A stretch of 64,000 nucleotides of DNA from Arthrinium phaeospermum (Eukaryota; Ascomycota; Sordariomycetes; Amphisphaeriales; Apiosporaceae), in the NCBI GenBank assembly GCA_006503535.1, contig QYRS01000007.1, positions 1,302,001 through 1,366,000 on the forward strand, given 5' to 3'. The position numbers and the translations under genes were made by a program. Under the pieces are notes generated by a model. It made no database searches and had not been told where the DNA came from. It was given only the letters and a program-made list of their open reading frames with translations. The stretch's first letter is position 1; every line of letters starts with the position of its first letter. Below are positions 1-9,799 of this stretch, piece by piece.

Positions 1-960
1 TTGCGATCCTTTGTTTCTTCTCCTGCTGCTTCCATCTCTAAACGGGAGAACAGTGGAACACCTCCTTGCATGTGGCGCTTTCGTTTCTCTTTCGTAGGGA
101 TCCGTGTTTATCGAATATCAACCGTTGCCAACTCCCGGCGCCGGTCAAGTAGTAAGAGAAGTTCAAGTTGAACCATGATTCTCCGGTTGGCTTAGTAGTG
201 TCGAGGTGCATTTGACCCTTGAGCGCCCTAACTGAATACTGCTAAGCGATGCTTTAGCGCCATAAAGGGCCCGGAGGCAGGAGGATTGGGGCACCCTAGG
301 GCTAGGCACCTTCGTCGATCCCGCCGCTAGTCCCCCCAATCATCGTCAACTCTACCTTCTAGCTTCTCCTGTTCCGTGCATGTGGCCATCACCATGTGCA
401 AAAAGCATGGGCATGATAACTTTTTCTTTCTCTTCCTTTCTGGCCCGCCGATAGACAAGCCAGTCTTCAGCCGCCAAGAATATTGTCTCCTCACTGCGTG
501 TAGCTGGGTGGGTGTGCTCAGCTGGGTGGGTGTGCTCAACCAGACCCTAGCACGACAATGCTTAACTTGGCCTAGGTTGCATCTCGGTAAGCTCGTCTCC
601 CCCAGCCCAATCCTACCTACCACCACAATCTCTGACCGGCCAGGAGTCGAGACTTTTCGATGCAGCAATACTCGCCGAGACGGCATGCAGTCAGCCTCTT
701 TTCCGCCATGATTGCAGCCCATGCTGCTGCGCCCAGGCGGAACTCGCGTGGAACGCACATGGGCTGTCATGCAGGCCTGTAGTAGCCTGTTGCTGAAAAG
801 GAAAAGGGACTAATCGGGTTCCCTTGAGAGGACGGGAACTCGAGAGGTGCAGTTTCTTTTAATAAGGACCTGCATCCTTTTCATCGATTGATCGACATGG
901 TGTTTTACTCGATTCTTCCACTGTCTCGTCCCTACAACCACGACAGCTTCTTCCGTGACG
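1..960. other. intergenic, no gene recognised
   Basis: I recognise no conserved protein or RNA here. The only structure I see is an exact 18-bp unit repeated twice in tandem at 502-537 (starting AGCTGGGTGG). The right end is the upstream region of the hemerythrin-like gene that starts at 961. Confidence 0.5.
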
Positions 961-2007
961 ATGGCCCCGTCAAGATCTGAATCCGGCTCGGCTTCCGGCT
1001 CGTCTAGCTGTCTCTCGCCTCGATCACCATCTTCCACCTTGTCTTCGGCTACGAGTCAGGTTTCCATCGCTCGCGGCCCTTGGGCAGATGAGCCGTGGCC
1101 CCTCTTCGAGACCCCCGGCAAGACTCACAATGCGGCACACCCTGCCATCCATATCGCCAATGAGACAACCCACACCTACAATGCCATGCTTCGTGGCATC
1201 AACTCTATCTCCTCCAAGCCCCCTTCGTGACAGCGGCCCAAGATGTATCCGACTTTCTCTTCCTCACGCATTGCCTGGGCTGCTGGATTGCCCAGCATCA
1301 CAAAGCCCTGTACTCCCGCGTGTACCCCAAGTACGAGGCCATCTTGGGGCAGCCCGGCGCTCTCGCCACGTCTTCGCCGTCACAGCCCGGGGAAGAAGAC
1401 GTGTCCTTCCCCGTCCTCGAGGCCCTGATCCACTATGCCGCCGAGACGCAGCCGCAGCCGCAGACGTACGACTCGGCCGTGCTGCTGGGGCTCCTCGACG
1501 ACCTCGCGCCAGGTCTGCACGCCCATGCTTTCGCACAGATCGTGAAAGCGATCAGCATGGAGCCCCTGTGCGGCGACCCGGCACCCCGGTCGCCGAGCCG
1601 CGCGGTAGGCCTCCTGAACGCGTGGCGCGCGCTCGAGGCCGAGGCGGGCGCGGCCCCCCGACCGCCCCTCCGTGCTGCCCATGCTGGTGCGGCTGCGCGA
1701 CACCACCTTCGAGGGCGGCAACGACTGGCCCCGCCTGCCCGTGCTCGCGGTGCACGCCATCGCCGACCGGCTGTCGCCGGCCCACGCGGGCGCCTGGCGC
1801 TTTCTGCCCTGCAACGTGTGGGGGAAGCCTCGGGAACTGCCGTTCCTGGCGTCGGCTTCGTCGTCGGCGGCGGCGGAGCCGAAGGGCAAGGGGAAGGGGT
1901 GGCGTGGGTTTCTGGTCTTACGTCGACGGGGACACAGTCTTCGTCGCAGTCATTCCTGTCGCCGACGCCTCTTTCCATATGATTGCCTTTTGTCTTCCCT
2001 TTTCTAA
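961..2007 (+). pseudogene. hemerythrin-like domain protein, frameshifted
   Basis: Three reading-frame segments join into one fungal hemerythrin-like protein. Segment 1 (961 to about 1212) has a Ser-rich leader, then the family's opening block WADEPWPLFETPGKTH and NAMLRGINSI. Segment 2 (about 1213-1660) continues LQAPFVTAAQDVSDFL. Segment 3 (about 1665-2007) carries the closing blocks RDTTFEGG and GAWRFLPCNVWGKPRELPF. The first break is explained by one missing base near 1212. The second, in a C-rich run near 1660, needs one extra base or two missing ones. In this family a helical bundle binds a di-iron site through His and Glu. Here the helix-2 H-x3-E pattern reads HHKALYSRVYP, with no Glu, and the central H-x3-F block is absent, so metal binding looks lost even if the frame is repaired. 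The start is the ATG at 961. The family is clear; whether the gene is dead or mis-sequenced is not. Confidence 0.6.
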
Positions 2008-2621
2008 AGCTTTTCAACCACAACTTACAGCTTGCGAGCTCATCGGGCTAGATAGTCGGAGGAGAGCACGGCAACGGGCGGCTGGTAAAGTGATGAGCTG
2101 TATATGATAGAGTTTACATCTGGTGATGAGATTTCGATCAGGGAGTTTGGTGGAAATATCGTCTAATTAGGAACACGGTTCTTTATTTTCCAGCGTTACA
2201 TCAGTGCATGTAGTGAAAGTTCGCGTTGGAGATTGGAGACTCGCTGTCGCGCCATCCCCCCTTCCCCCGAGATGTGGACTTCAATGGTACTCCTCGCATC
2301 ACAATAGATACATTATATGCTTCTAGCACTCAAATTTACTTGCCCTTTCTTAGTAGTTATGCTGAGATTGAAATGTTTCTAGCAAGACCTGATGTGCCCC
2401 TTAGAATTTCCCGGGCTTGTGAGCGTCATGCCAGACCTTCATTCATCTTATCGTACTCCAAGATCCTGTGATGCTACCTACTCCAAACTTCCAGGGCCAA
2501 TCGAGATTCTCAAAGGACTACTTCAGATGAAGTGAAGTACGCTTCTCTCAGCGGAAACTCATGCTCGAGCTAGACCAGTCGTAAGCACCTGCTAGAATGT
2601 GCATTTGGGGGCTGAATTCTC
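2008..2621. other. intergenic, moderately AT-rich
   Basis: This stretch lies between the hemerythrin-like gene and the GIY-YIG gene. An 81-codon reading frame at 2226-2471 has no recognisable domain or signal peptide, and I do not call it. The right part is the 5' region of the gene at 2622. Confidence 0.4.
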
Positions 2622-4199
2622 ATGGGTGGTGACACAGCAGAACAAGTTGCTGCCCAACCCTCCTGCCGTTCAGTAGGACTGCCCTACTCTCAATCAAGTT
2701 TTGCCAGTCCATCAAATCACGACTCAAATTATGCTCATCATCGGGATGCGTATTCATTGACATATGGCTCATACAACATGAATCCCGCTCAGGATGTCAC
2801 ATGGTTTGACCCTTTCTATCAGTACGACCCCTCGTCGCAAAGCTTCACTTGCATTTATTTCACCAAGAAAGGAACTAGATGCCCGTTGGAGATCAACAAC
2901 GCTAAGCTTGCCGCGGAACTTCGTCGGAAAATCATCCTTTCCCCTAGTGAGATACATGGAACTGATCTGATTAAGAGATACATATGCTCCATCTGTTGCA
3001 ATGACTCGGGCGAAGCACGGCATCGTGACCGCATCGAGGACGACAACATCCTCGCACAGCTGGTCGGGAAATGGACAAGCGAGATCCGCCAACGATGTGG
3101 ATTGCCCATCAGTAGCTCATTGATTGAGCCAAAACCCCGTCCTCCAGAGCCGGAATTTCGCCCGCGCCTGAGAGAGCCCGGCCGTAGGGATACTGTCTCT
3201 CACAAGATGCTCGAAGACCTGAGACGACGAGACGGCGAAACGGGCTCTTTGTACATTTTTGAGCGGCCTTCTTCGCCCGGCTATGTCAAGATTGGCTGGA
3301 CTGCACGCAGCGTTTACAGCCGCCTTGATTACTGGGCTAAGTGTGGTTATAGACCGAAGCTGCACAATGGGCTTGAGACTCTTACGCACTATGAGCTGAT
3401 CAAAGAGTGGCGTAAAGAGAGGCCATGCAGGGCTGCCAGATGTAGAGGTACGCGACACCAAGAGTGGTTCGAAATAAGCGGCGAAGAAGCCATTGAGGTG
3501 TTAGGCCGCTGGGTGAGCGTCATGAAGGAAGCCGATCCATATGGTTCGGATGTACATCTGAAGCCGGAATGGCGGCAATATATGGAAAAGGCGTTCCACG
3601 ACGGCAGGTTGGTGACTGCTCATGATGTGTTGACGCATCATGCTGTCTTGTTGGCCGGTAAGGCGGCTCACCAGGTGGTTGCCGATGACACAGAGCGTAC
3701 CACCTCTGTCAAAGAGGAACAGGCGGAGAGTAGTGTATATGAAGTGGAAGAGAACCGTGATACAGTGGCCGTTGAATACGGAATGAACAAAGAGGGATCC
3801 AAGGAGAAGGAAGAGGAGGATGATCGCTTGCTCGTCGTGGGAGAGAGGACGGAGTCAGAGACCAAGGAGTGTGTGAAGGCAGATCAAAAAGAAGGGCCAC
3901 GGCGTTGCTCATATCGGACAGAACACAAGAAGGATACGAACACGAAAATCAAGATATGTGCGGTGGATGAAGAGGAAAGTGAAGGTGGTCATTTGTCAGT
4001 GAAGCGAGAACCCGAGCAACCCCTGGTAGGGTGTCGTGAAGCAGACATCGAAGAGAGGAATGAGAAGAAAATTGGTGCTCTACCCAATGCCCCCAGGACA
4101 GTAAGAAAAGGGAAACCCTGTGTTAGGCGTTCGCGGAAAGTTGATGCTCTCGGTTGTCAGAAGCGACAGGAAGAATCTGCCGTTTTGGGGGAAAAGTGA
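2622..4199 (+). CDS. GIY-YIG (T5orf172/MUG113-type) domain protein
   Basis: A single exon of 525 aa. The core at about residues 207-320 begins with SLYIF and VKIGWT, matching the GIY and YIG blocks of the T5orf172 branch of the GIY-YIG nuclease superfamily. These are followed by the conserved Arg (SVYSRLDYW) and a helix with HYELIKEWRKERPC, then RHQEWFEI. Before the domain, residues about 85-150 contain paired cysteines (CSICCNDSG and a TRCPLEI block) that could bind zinc. The C-terminal 170 residues are low-complexity and charged, with many EE, KE and KR pairs, and look disordered. Fungal members of this family are mostly uncharacterised; nuclease activity is inferred from the fold only. The first ATG of the open frame is used; no intron is needed. 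Confidence 0.85.
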   Translation: MGGDTAEQVAAQPSCRSVGLPYSQSSFASPSNHDSNYAHHRDAYSLTYGSYNMNPAQDVTWFDPFYQYDPSSQSFTCIYFTKKGTRCPLEINNAKLAAELRRKIILSPSEIHGTDLIKRYICSICCNDSGEARHRDRIEDDNILAQLVGKWTSEIRQRCGLPISSSLIEPKPRPPEPEFRPRLREPGRRDTVSHKMLEDLRRRDGETGSLYIFERPSSPGYVKIGWTARSVYSRLDYWAKCGYRPKLHNGLETLTHYELIKEWRKERPCRAARCRGTRHQEWFEISGEEAIEVLGRWVSVMKEADPYGSDVHLKPEWRQYMEKAFHDGRLVTAHDVLTHHAVLLAGKAAHQVVADDTERTTSVKEEQAESSVYEVEENRDTVAVEYGMNKEGSKEKEEEDDRLLVVGERTESETKECVKADQKEGPRRCSYRTEHKKDTNTKIKICAVDEEESEGGHLSVKREPEQPLVGCREADIEERNEKKIGALPNAPRTVRKGKPCVRRSRKVDALGCQKRQEESAVLGEK

Positions 4200-4501
4200 C
4201 GGGAAGTTGTTGAGGGGGTATACAATATCTACTATATGGCTATATTAGCTTTCGTGTGGCTGGCTGTATTATTGGTTACTTGCAAAGACTCTCATTATTT
4301 CACAATTCTTAGACTTTCATGCTTTATTGTCTTATAAATAGTGTTCATAACTCAGGGGGCTAAGCTGTGCAACATCGAATATGCCAAACACGAAAGTGGC
4401 TGATATCCAACGAATAGTGTAGTAGCGCACTCCGTCTGCGTCAGATAGCAGCTTCGACAGTAGCGAATTCTCCTTTGAAAGAGGAAGTCGAGTAAGCTCT
4501 A

Positions 4502-4804
4502 TCATGGAGCAGCGCATTTCCCGAATCCTGTCCTGCGCCAGCCAATGCATTCGTGCCCCTCGATGCAGCAGTTGGCGTTCGGTCCGCAACGGTCACCATC
4601 GTTAATGCAAATATCCTATGACCAACAGTCAGTAAAGCTATAAGGATTTTTTTAGGTCTCATGTGATAGAAAAGGGAAATATGGCAGTGAGAGTCATGGT
4701 CCACTTACTCTTGCGACTTGGTCCAGCATGGGGGAAGTAGGGATCGCCGCCGTATAAGCCGTGGCGAATAAGGTGGCGGCAATCGCCAGGAGTGAGAGCT
4801 TCAT
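4502..4804 (-). CDS. small secreted cystine-knot-like protein (two exons, 69 aa)
   Basis: Read on the minus strand. Exon 1 is 4804-4709 (32 codons) and exon 2 is 4615-4502 (37 codons plus TGA). The 93-nt intron has donor GTAAGT, branch-like CTGAC and acceptor CATAG. Exon 1 encodes a typical signal peptide: MK, a hydrophobic stretch LSLLAIAATLFATAY, then a small-residue cleavage region. Exon 2 holds all six cysteines with spacing C-x6-C-x5-C-C-x5-C-x10-C, the pattern of inhibitor cystine-knot (knottin) folds. The mature part is about 45-50 residues and ends shortly after the last Cys. The product should be extracellular, and an effector-like or antimicrobial role is only an inference. It stands alone between the GIY-YIG gene and the kinase. 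The frame is clean across the splice junction, which supports a real gene. I recognise no named homologue. The 302 bases between 4200 and 4501 hold only its 3' side and that of the neighbour. Confidence 0.75.
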
Positions 4805-5507
4805 GTTCACGAAGGAGTTCTAGAGTGTGGTTGTACTTGTGTCGAGACTTGAGTTATTTCGCTTCCTTGACCCCGTTATAGTGTCGAGATAATTATCTGT
4901 CCAAAGATGAAATACAGGAGAGGGTTTATTTAGCCTCCAATCTCTGTGGGCCATGGGCGATAAATATGTACCATCTTGTACGTTCTCCACAACCAACATC
5001 GGAGCCAACTCAAAAGCACGCAAACTTTAGGTTTATATGCTGTGCGTAGGGTCCCACGTAGTTGGAAGAGGAGAAGTACCCAACAGCCTTGGCAATGCAC
5101 TGCTCTGGAATCGGTTATGCGATACTGCAACCTCATCACCAACGGTTAAAATCATATGATCACTACATGCATTATACATACCAACTGGTGGCAATTTGCA
5201 TCCACTATATGGCATTTGGTAATCATCATAAGATATAATTTCCTCTTCATGATCGGGGCTCATCCCTCTGATCACACCAAGTCAGAGTCCATTCCTTGTA
5301 TCGTGCTACTACCCAGCTGTACTTGGTTCACATGAGCAATTTCTACGATGTATTCGAGTATTCTGACCTATTTGGTATACCATTGGTTCTGGCTGGGTAT
5401 TAATAGGTAATAGGTTAAGCCGCCCAAAACATGGCATGATCGTGTCAACTCCATTCCCTTTCTCCCTTAACAGGGCCAGCAATAATCTATGTTTCCGTAA
5501 AAGAATG
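4805..5507. other. intergenic, AT-rich
   Basis: This is the upstream region of the minus-strand secreted protein gene and the 3' flank of the minus-strand kinase gene. I see no conserved coding signal. Confidence 0.5.
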
Positions 5508-7683
5508 CTACTTCTTGTGTACCCCCCTTCTCTGCTTGAACCAGCGGTGGTTGAGGACCTGGTCTGTGGTCAAGCGCTCCTTGGGGTCATATTTGAAGAT
5601 GCCCTCGAGCAGGCTCCCGAAAACTCTCTGTTCATTCTCACCCATCTGCCATACGACGATCTGGTCGGGGTCGCCGTTCCAATGCTGCTGAGCGGGACAG
5701 GACGCATTGATGCCGACACGACGTCTGAGGGTTCTGTCCCAATCACAAATGCATGGGTTGGTAGAGTCGGGGAAGTTGCCCCTCTTGTAGGGCCGGCCCC
5801 TGTCTATGTATCGTTGTATGTCTGGCCTCATCGCCTGTTCGGGAAGAGGTGTATCACTCTTGGACTTTCTCCGCTCTGGGTTGGTAGTTTCACCGAGATT
5901 CGTGGGCTTGGAAGCAGGCGAATCTGCACCAAGCGGAGTCTGTGGTCCCGCGTTGGAATGACCCTTCGTGGCTTCTTTAAGTAACAGAGAGCTGGGTGCC
6001 TTGCGCCTATTAGGCTTGACTGAGCCACCATCCTCGTCGGAACTATATTCGTCACTAGTTCCATCGTAGTATAGAAATTTGTCAGGCTTCCAGGTTTCCG
6101 TGAGCTGGTATGTGTGTCTGCTGTATAAAATTGAGAAACCGTTTTGCCGTTCTGTGGTTGGACTGGTCTTCCTTGGCTTCTTGATACGCCTCGAGAGACA
6201 TGGGTATCGACAAAGGGTCTCCTGGCTTCCAGGGGGCTTCACGCTTCTCATCCACAGAGTATTCGTCCCACTCCTTTAATTTGGCTGTTACGTCGTTCTT
6301 GTAAATCTCTGGCAGTGGCCCCCAGCGCCACTCCATTCCCTGTAAGACTCGAACCCACGTGTCGAATTCCGAGACAAGAGCGTACGGTGTTCGCAGTTGT
6401 ACGAAGACGCAAGCGAGAGCCCAGAGGTCGGTTGCTGGTCCTTTTGGAGAGCGCTTGAATAGTAGCTCAGGGCCGGCATTGGATCGGTAGGACATTTGTT
6501 CAGGGGGCAGTTTGGCTGTCTCGTAGGATAAGCCAAAGTCGAACAGGATGAGTTTGCCGGTCCTGTACTTCGCTCCCAAGCCTGAGAGAGAGCCGCTGTA
6601 CATCATGTCGTCCGGAGCATCAGGGTATGCTGGCCGACCGGAAATCTTCTCAACCTCGGAATGCCGCATGGGTTCACCAATGTATTGTTCCATCTCGGCA
6701 TGTCTGAATCTCTCGACGGCGTCATCCATACGCATGCCAATGTTCTGCATTCGGATATCCCCATGGCATATGCCTTTGTCGTGTAAGTATTTCACGGCCA
6801 CAGCCAGTTGGAAACACAGATCGACTAGCATAGTAGGGCTATGCTGGCCGTAGCCAGATGGAGGACCCAAGTCCATGGCTGCCACCAGCTTCGATACAAA
6901 ACAAAGGTGCCTCCCATTCGGACCTTCTTGCCAGAAGTATGTTTCGGGCAGTCCTATATGATGGCGCTCCAGTTCGTCGCGGTCCACATGCTCTAACAAT
7001 TTGAAGATCTTGAGCTCTGTGTTCTCCTCGTCTGAGCCGTTGGCTTGCAACACTTTGACTGCCCGCCATGAGTCCGTGTCCAAATCTTTGCATAGCCACA
7101 CGGTTGACCCGTAGCCCCAACCGAGCTTGTTGGCAATTTTGTACCGGCCTTGGTAGCCGAGCTGGTCGCCAGGCATGATGGGATGGAACCCACCCGGTCT
7201 ATATCGCTCTTTGTCTTCATGTTCCAGCTCTTCTCCAGGGATGTACCGGTACATCGGGCCTTGGGATTCGGTTTCACGGCCGCGGGGCGATGAGCTTCTG
7301 TCCCGGCTTGGACTTTGTCTCCGACGCGGCCGACGTCTTTCATCTCGAGAAGGCTCTTCGCCGCGGCGTCTTCTCTCGCCGTCGCGGATTCCGAAGTGAC
7401 GTCGGAAATAGTCATACCAGAAGCTTCGGCAACATTCACACCTGCGAATATTTGCTCTCCGCTGCTCACGTCGATCTATCACGGCCGCGGGTCTAACACT
7501 TGGCTCTTCTTCATCCCGGTCCCTGTCATAGCGCCACGGATCAGAACGATGTCGGTGGTACCGGTGCCCATAACTGCGGGAGGTGTCACGCCGATTTCTG
7601 CTCTCTCGGCAGTCGTTACTGCGACGGCGGTACTGGCGTCTTCTGCTGGCTCTTCCCGATGATGGAGATCGTCGACGATCCAT
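5508..7683 (-). CDS. SRPK-like serine/threonine protein kinase
   Basis: Exon 1 is 7683-6188 and exon 2 is 6120-5508. The inferred 67-nt intron (donor GTATCA, acceptor TATACAG) joins the frames exactly, giving about 702 aa. The first 150 residues are very rich in Arg, Ser and Asp (RS-like). The kinase domain starts near residue 180, with Gly loop LGWGYGSTVWL (about 184-194), the ATP-binding Lys in RAVKVLQ (about 208), catalytic loop HGDIRMQN (about 305), DFG in LFDFGLS (about 381), and the APE-region and TDLWALACV block. SR-protein kinases have a split domain with a spacer; here a spacer rich in acidic residues, Lys and Pro (about 500-600) precedes the final lobe, ending in FKYDPKERLTTDQVLNHRWF. 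The catalytic-loop Lys of HxDxK is Arg here. A role in phosphorylating RS-rich splicing factors is the family expectation, but fungal genomes carry several divergent SRPK-like copies, so the substrate is unknown. The intron is inferred. Confidence 0.8.
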
Positions 7684-8358
7684 CTTCGCTTCGGCGGGTC
7701 TGCTTCCAGGGAAAACCCAAACGAGCGTGTGAAGTCAAAAGCTTTCCCCCAAGAACTTATACCACGCCTCGCTTGGGTACGCAAACGCCCAAGCCTAGAA
7801 CGCGATAGCCCTTTGCAAAACACTTCTGTTGATGTGATTGTGCAAAATGCTACGGAACAGAGCTTGTCAGGATCAGGAGCGCCTCGATGGACCGCTGATA
7901 AACGAGACAAAGAATATGTCTCAAATCAAAACCAAGGGCTCTTTGTCCGCATTCGTCTGCAAGAAATCTGGCCACTCTTAATCAAAGGAGTTCTTACCGA
8001 TGAATATTTCGTCTCTGGGAGTGCTCTTTTCGAGAAACTCCAATACCACGGATATAAGGCCTCTTTGTCGCTTTGTAACAGGACGTACAGCCAGAGTTCG
8101 AGCCACAGTCTGGAGGACTAGAGCACGATTGTGAAAGACTGAACCGTCCCTATTAAAGAATGTACAAAGAACTACGCCTGTAGTCATGAGACATATAATA
8201 AGATTGTGATTTACCCTGTTCTCTGAGATGTAGCATATCCTAACAGCACACCAAACATTGCAATACCAAACACACTCACTGAGTAAGAGCGGGCTCAATT
8301 ATAAATATCGAATAAAAGAAGAAGATAAAAACAGATAAGAAAAAAAAACTCAACAGAC
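7684..8358. promoter_or_regulatory. divergent promoter region, kinase / orphan gene
   Basis: The 675 bases between two divergently transcribed genes must hold both promoters. The last 70 bases before the ATG at 8359 are strongly A-rich and contain an ATAAATA-like element near 8300. I cannot assign specific factor sites. Confidence 0.4.
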
Positions 8359-9129
8359 ATGGCTATGACGACAGCACAGGAAAGCAACTTGTGGGATGCT
8401 GGAATGCCCTTTCCCACTGGCGTGAGAAAGCAGGTAAAGCAGTACGGGGAACAGGTCGGCGCAGGTCAGCTGGCTAACCCTGCGGCCATCTGGACCTGTA
8501 TTCCCCCACCGGACAATCAGGCGGCAAAGGAAGCGATAGAGGATATTGTCCAGCGAGTTGCGGTCATGGTAGGTGCGACTCACGCTAGGATCAGGTCGAC
8601 GGTCCATAACTATGGGTTTGCTTACGACAGGCTGGGCAACAAGATACCAGCCTTCGACGACTACGGCAACTTCGAAAAGTGGCTCTTCATCAGGAAGGAC
8701 GCTCACATCACTGTGGACTTTGGCCACGGTGCAGACCACGTCGCCGTGCACGGCCACGTCTACGTAAAGGCCGACGACTACGCCACGCCGACCGGGTTGA
8801 TGGACGTGGGCACCAGACGGCACATCTGCGATGGCGACGAGCGCATACTCGAGCTCTGGAAGCAGGCCGAACGCCGTAGCGGACCCAGACCCGGGCACGA
8901 TGGGCCTTCTTCCTTAGACCGGCCCCGTAGGCAAGAGGAGTTCTTGATGGAGCACTACTGCCCCTGCGAACACGATGTCGGCCGTCGTCCCGACGGCCGC
9001 TGGGACGACCACTACTGTCCTTGCCCGCATGTTGAGCTGATCGAAGTAGATCACTACTGTCCCAACGAGCCTTGCCCACATCGCTTCCATGGCTTTGCAA
9101 AACAGGTGTTCCAATTACGGGTGCGTTAG
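8359..9129 (+). CDS. hypothetical protein with Cys/His repeats at the C-terminus
   Basis: A 256-aa single-exon frame with no signal peptide or membrane segment; I do not recognise the family. The middle (about residues 80-150) is rich in aromatic, Asp and His residues, including KWLFIRKDAH and DHVAVHGHVYV, and looks folded. The C-terminal 60 residues carry three copies of a short unit, each beginning with Glu or Asp then HYCP: EHYCPCEH (about 197), DHYCPCPH (about 216) and DHYCPNEPCPHR (about 231). Spaced Cys and His residues of this kind could bind metal. It is divergently arranged with the kinase gene. Codon use looks like that of its neighbours, so a real gene is likely; function is unknown. 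Confidence 0.65.
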   Translation: MAMTTAQESNLWDAGMPFPTGVRKQVKQYGEQVGAGQLANPAAIWTCIPPPDNQAAKEAIEDIVQRVAVMVGATHARIRSTVHNYGFAYDRLGNKIPAFDDYGNFEKWLFIRKDAHITVDFGHGADHVAVHGHVYVKADDYATPTGLMDVGTRRHICDGDERILELWKQAERRSGPRPGHDGPSSLDRPRRQEEFLMEHYCPCEHDVGRRPDGRWDDHYCPCPHVELIEVDHYCPNEPCPHRFHGFAKQVFQLRVR

Positions 9130-9799
9130 TAGTAGGAAGGTAAGCTAAATGGAGGAAAACAGGGTCGCATATTGGATTTCAAGGCAGGCAGAACATGATT
9201 TGAAAAGGTATATATAATGGGATAGACTACATATAATAGAGATTGCTTGTAATGACCATGTTTTCAACTGAGCAAATATCAGTGTGTCAGTGAAAGGGTA
9301 AGGGTATGTAAGTGGATCTCCTATCAGTCCTCATAGTAAAGAGGCCATGAGGATGCCCAGCCAATGCAGGGAGTCTCCCGCTCAGACTGCAAGGCGGACG
9401 TGCCTCACTATCTGAAGCGCTTAGCGAGGCTCACCGGCGCAGCCCCTGAGAGAGCCGGGCCAGTGGCGATGATCTGATTGGTATACGTATTGTATACAAT
9501 ATGATTAGTTTGAGAGTCGGTTTCTTTCTTTGGCTACTGTTTCCCAGAATCGTTCTTAGACGCTCGTAGCGACCCCTCAATTTGGGGGTGGCTTCGGCGG
9601 CATGCATTTGGATGGGTTATACAGTTTCAGCGTGGCCCTGGGCCGATTTCGTTGCCCCCATCCGTCGAAATGAACCTTGGTAAGACCAATCGCCATCGGG
9701 TTACAAAAGCCTGGTTTCCCGCCACGGTCAGATGAAAAACCCTGTGTCTCAGTCTGTATAAGTCGTGAGTTCAACCCCTACTTGAAGATCTCGCCAGCC
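9130..9799. other. intergenic
   Basis: This region holds the 3' flank of the orphan gene and the 5' region of the DUF3176 gene. A short reading frame continues upstream of 9800 without an ATG. I see no RNA gene. Confidence 0.45.

Noticed and set aside
1088..2107. 339-codon Arg/Pro-rich frame overlapping the hemerythrin-like gene
   Set aside because: It is an out-of-frame reading of GC-rich DNA; the hemerythrin blocks are in the other frames.
2226..2471. 81-codon frame between two genes
   Set aside because: No domain, signal or codon bias.
6340..6360. tRNA-like T-arm word GGGTTCGAGTC on the minus strand
   Set aside because: It lies inside the kinase coding region and has no matching acceptor, D or anticodon arms.
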